DNA from: Bacilli bacterium
Lineage (GTDB): Bacteria; Bacillota_I; Bacilli_A; RFN20; CAG-288
Length of the DNA stretch: 17,637 nt
Assembly (NCBI GenBank): GCA_900763245.1
Contig: CAAFJQ010000182.1
Location: 1 to 17,637, forward strand
Direction: 5' to 3'
A program made the translations under genes and the position numbers. Position 1 is the stretch's first letter. Each line of letters opens with the position of its first letter. Below are positions 15,678 through 17,637 of the stretch, one piece after another. The notes under the pieces were generated by a model that was not told the origin of the DNA, made no database searches, and saw only the letters and a list, made by a program, of their open reading frames with translations.

Positions 15678-16990
15678 TGAAGTCCTATCTTGCAATCGAT
15701 ATCGGAGCGAGCAGCGGTAGACATATCGCCTATTACAAAGAAAAAGATAACTGGTGCTCTTCTGAGATTCATCGATTCAAAAACGATATCCTCTGTAGAG
15801 ATGATCATCTCTACTGGGATATGGATAATCTGAAAAAGAATCTTGTCCTTGGCTTAAAGAAAGCCAAGGAACAAGGTTTTGATGTCCTCTCTATCGGGAT
15901 CGATACCTTTGGTGTCGATTATGCCTTGTTGGATGAGAAAGACGAACTTGTCAGAGATATTTACTGCTATCAGGATAGAGCAAATATCGAAAGCAAGAAT
16001 GAAGTACTGAAAGATTTTTCTGATGAAAAACTTTTCTTGGAATCAGGAACCTATCCGCAGTATTTCAATACTCTCTTCCAATTAAGAAGGGATCAGAAAC
16101 TTGGTTATCTTTATAAGACCAAGACGATTCTTTACTTTGCTTCTTATCTTTACTTTTTCTTAACAGGAAAGAAGTGCAATGAGCTTTCCTTTGCTTCGAC
16201 AAGCGGGTTATTAGAGAAAGGCAAAGGAGATTATTCTCCTCTCCTTCTTTCCTATTTAGGACTAGAGAAAAGTCAGTTTGCACCTTTTATCCCTGTTGGT
16301 GAAAAAGTCGGAACATTAAGAAAAGAAATCGTTGATGAAATTGGTTATGATGCACCTTGTGTCATGACATATACCCATGATACAGGCGCTTCATGCTTTG
16401 GAGCAGGCATCAAAAAAGGAGAGTTGTTCCTTTCTTCTGGTACCTGGTCTTTGTTGGGCGTTATGGATGACACTTATCATGCCAATCATCTTTCTTTTAA
16501 GTCTGGATTTACCAATGAACTTAATGAAAAAGATCAAATCCGTTTCTTGAAGAACATTGTCGGGATGAAGCTGATCAATCAGGCTAAAGATGAAATCGAA
16601 AAGGACATGGATATCATCAAAGTCGTCAAATCAGCAGAAGAAGGAAAAGACTATCCCTATATCTTTGATGCTTCTGATTCACTTTTCCTCTCTCCGAAGA
16701 ATATGAGAGAAGAGATTGAGAATTATCTGAAGAAGGCTGGATATCCGCTTCCTATAAACGACTCTCAGTTCTTCTATTGCATCTATCATTCTTTGGTTGT
16801 TCAGTATAAGAAGGCAATCGAAGAAATCGAATGCCTTACCTCCAAGACTTTTGATTCCATCTGTATCTTCGGTGGTGGCAACAAGAATCAGCTCGTCAAC
16901 AGAATGACAGAAGAACTGACAGGAAAGAGGGTTCGCTTAGGACCTAGCGAAGCGACATCATTCGGTAACGTATTAGGTCAGATTAAGTAA
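15677..16990 (+). CDS. rhaB: L-rhamnulokinase
   Basis: This FGGY-family sugar kinase phosphorylates L-rhamnulose at O1 with ATP, feeding the aldolase encoded just upstream. It has 437 residues. The N-terminal ATP-phosphate loop is AIDIGASSGRH; the substrate region IGIDTFGVDYALLD and catalytic Asp235 in YTHDTGASCFGAG follow; IFGGGNKNQL is the adenosine motif near the C terminus. The ATG at 15677 shares one base with the rhaD stop. A TTG at 15671 is an alternative start with AAAAGGA at better distance and would add two residues. No lactaldehyde reductase or mutarotase follows, so lactaldehyde must be handled by genes elsewhere. Confidence 0.95.
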   Translation: MKSYLAIDIGASSGRHIAYYKEKDNWCSSEIHRFKNDILCRDDHLYWDMDNLKKNLVLGLKKAKEQGFDVLSIGIDTFGVDYALLDEKDELVRDIYCYQDRANIESKNEVLKDFSDEKLFLESGTYPQYFNTLFQLRRDQKLGYLYKTKTILYFASYLYFFLTGKKCNELSFASTSGLLEKGKGDYSPLLLSYLGLEKSQFAPFIPVGEKVGTLRKEIVDEIGYDAPCVMTYTHDTGASCFGAGIKKGELFLSSGTWSLLGVMDDTYHANHLSFKSGFTNELNEKDQIRFLKNIVGMKLINQAKDEIEKDMDIIKVVKSAEEGKDYPYIFDASDSLFLSPKNMREEIENYLKKAGYPLPINDSQFFYCIYHSLVVQYKKAIEEIECLTSKTFDSICIFGGGNKNQLVNRMTEELTGKRVRLGPSEATSFGNVLGQIK

Positions 16991-17006
16991 GTTGTTTTGT
17001 ATAAAT

Positions 17007-17043
17007 AGAACTATGCTGTTTTGTTTTATAGCAGAGTTTTTAT
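17007..17043 (+). terminator. Probable terminator of the rhamnose operon
   Basis: AGAACTATGCT (17007-17017) pairs with AGCAGAGTTTTT (17030-17041) with one internal A-G mismatch around a T-rich loop, and the 3' arm runs into a T tract. It begins 16 bases after the rhaB stop. The stem is only moderately stable. Confidence 0.55.
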
Positions 17044-17045
17044 TC

Positions 17046-17507
17046 CTACAAATGATCGGATAACAGGAAGTCCATCAGATGAACGATTCTGATTCCATTG
17101 ATGTTTCCTCTATCCAGTTTGTTCAAAGTGATGACGTATTTTGGATAATGGTCTTTGATTTCCATCAGGTTATCGATTTCCCTATCAGAGTCGTTCGGAA
17201 GCTGGACACAGACTTGTATATAGAGTTTTTCATCCCTTTTCGTGGCGACAAAGTCGATTACTTTTGTGTTGTTCTTTCCGATATAGACATCATATCCTCT
17301 TCTTTTCAATTCAAGAAAGACGATATTCTCTAAAACACCATCAAGCATTTTACGATTGTAACCAAGCAAAGCGTATTTTAATGAGATATCAGAAAGATAA
17401 TATTTTTTCTGTGTCTTCAGAATGCTTTTGCCTTGAAGATCATATCTTTCACACGGATAGATGATAAAAGCCTGTTCTAACCATTTGATATAATTGTAAC
17501 CTAAACT
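17046..17507 (-). pseudogene. Remnant of an AAA-type ATPase with DUF4143 C-terminal domain
   Basis: On the minus strand an open frame of about 154 codons matches only the C-terminal half of the common bacterial AAA/DUF4143 ATPases: YNYIKWLEQAFIIYPCERYD, KTQKKYYLSD, ENIVFLELKRRGYDVYIGK and IDFVATKRDEKLYIQV are family hallmarks, and the protein ends at a TAG at 17048-17046. The AAA domain with Walker A and B is absent: upstream, the frame runs only to a stop near 17541 and has no ATG, and the preceding 39 codons in another frame belong to a different gene. A TTG at 17369 could at most start a 107-residue piece. I read this as an N-terminally deleted remnant. These ATPases are of unclear function, some linked to mobile or toxin-antitoxin-like loci. 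Confidence 0.75.
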
Positions 17508-17517
17508 CCCACTGAAA

Positions 17518-17637
17518 TTATACGCTTTTGACTTCCGTCCTTAAAAACTCGTCTATTTTCTTTTCGTCGTAGCCCAGATTCCCGAAGACGGATTTCATCT
17601 TGCTTGTCAGGGCGTATTTTCTCTGCCAACCGTTCCC
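17518..17637 (-). CDS. C-terminal 39 codons of an unrecognised gene (cut by window edge)
   Basis: The minus-strand frame is open from the window edge to a TAA at 17520-17518. The visible C terminus contains WQRKYALTSKMKSVFGNLGY and ends DEFLRTEVKSV, a charged helical-looking sequence with ordinary amino-acid composition. I do not recognise the family. It stops immediately before the ATPase remnant, so the deletion joint that removed the ATPase N terminus probably lies right after it. Confidence 0.45.
   Translation of the reverse strand, partial: GNGWQRKYALTSKMKSVFGNLGYDEKKIDEFLRTEVKSV

Noticed and set aside
15363..15695. Minus-strand frame of 110 codons over rhaD
   Set aside because: It is antisense to the conserved aldolase active-site region and so is a by-product of its codon pattern.
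17079..17464. Plus-strand frames over the ATPase remnant
   Set aside because: They are complementary to the DUF4143 coding remnant, whose family motifs on the minus strand are clear.
1..17637. CRISPR array, tRNA or rRNA genes
   Set aside because: I saw no regularly spaced repeats, no cloverleaf with a conserved T-loop, and no rRNA-like segment in the window.

Overview
The window is a carbohydrate-use island from a low-GC, Gram-positive-type bacterium (Bacillota). The evidence is AT-rich DNA, strong AGGAGG-type ribosome binding sites, four lipoproteins with Gram-positive lipoboxes, and Firmicutes-type protein families. The downstream DUF4143-type ATPase remnant and the overall style recall Erysipelotrichia-like gut bacteria, but that placement is inference.

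Layout. Positions 1-179 hold the 3' end of a group II intron: domain V with a CGC triad, and domain VI with its bulged branch-point A. Next, on the minus strand (220-978), is a DeoR-family repressor gene with its own terminator. An intergenic control region (979-1198) carries two divergent promoters, a 27-bp palindrome and 10-bp direct repeats. From 1199 to 16990 fourteen genes run in one direction with gaps of at most 20 bp and several overlaps, so they look like one operon closed by a hairpin at about 17007-17043. After that, on the minus strand, come an N-terminally deleted remnant of an AAA/DUF4143 ATPase and the last 39 codons of an unrecognised gene.

How the operon works (inference from families). 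A lipoprotein-anchored binding protein, two permeases and a dedicated ATPase import an oligosaccharide. A GH65 inverting phosphorylase cleaves it inside the cell to beta-glucose 1-phosphate plus a second sugar. A beta-phosphoglucomutase turns the first product into glucose 6-phosphate. L-rhamnose isomerase, rhamnulokinase and rhamnulose-1-phosphate aldolase degrade the second to DHAP and L-lactaldehyde. The joint presence of GH65, beta-PGM and rhaA/rhaD/rhaB points to alpha-glucosyl-L-rhamnose, the substrate of the known GH65 enzyme 3-O-alpha-D-glucosyl-L-rhamnose phosphorylase. An SGNH-type esterase lipoprotein may remove acyl groups from the polymer or oligosaccharide outside the cell.

The most unusual content is a family of four paralogous proteins I do not recognise: 1199-2251, 2255-3166, 3159-4004 and 10711-11724. 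They share W-[PS]-H-[FL]-L, H-x-x-Q, [FIY]-W-[FI]-G-x-P, G-x-x-x-A-T-N-x-L-I-Y-like and G-[WF]-E-x-[PT]-G-[SA]-F-like motifs. Two are lipoproteins and two lack any export signal, and motif details suggest two lipoprotein/cytosolic pairs. No recognisable glycosidase or lyase that would release glucosyl-rhamnose is present, so this family is the best candidate for an undescribed enzyme or glycan-binding component.
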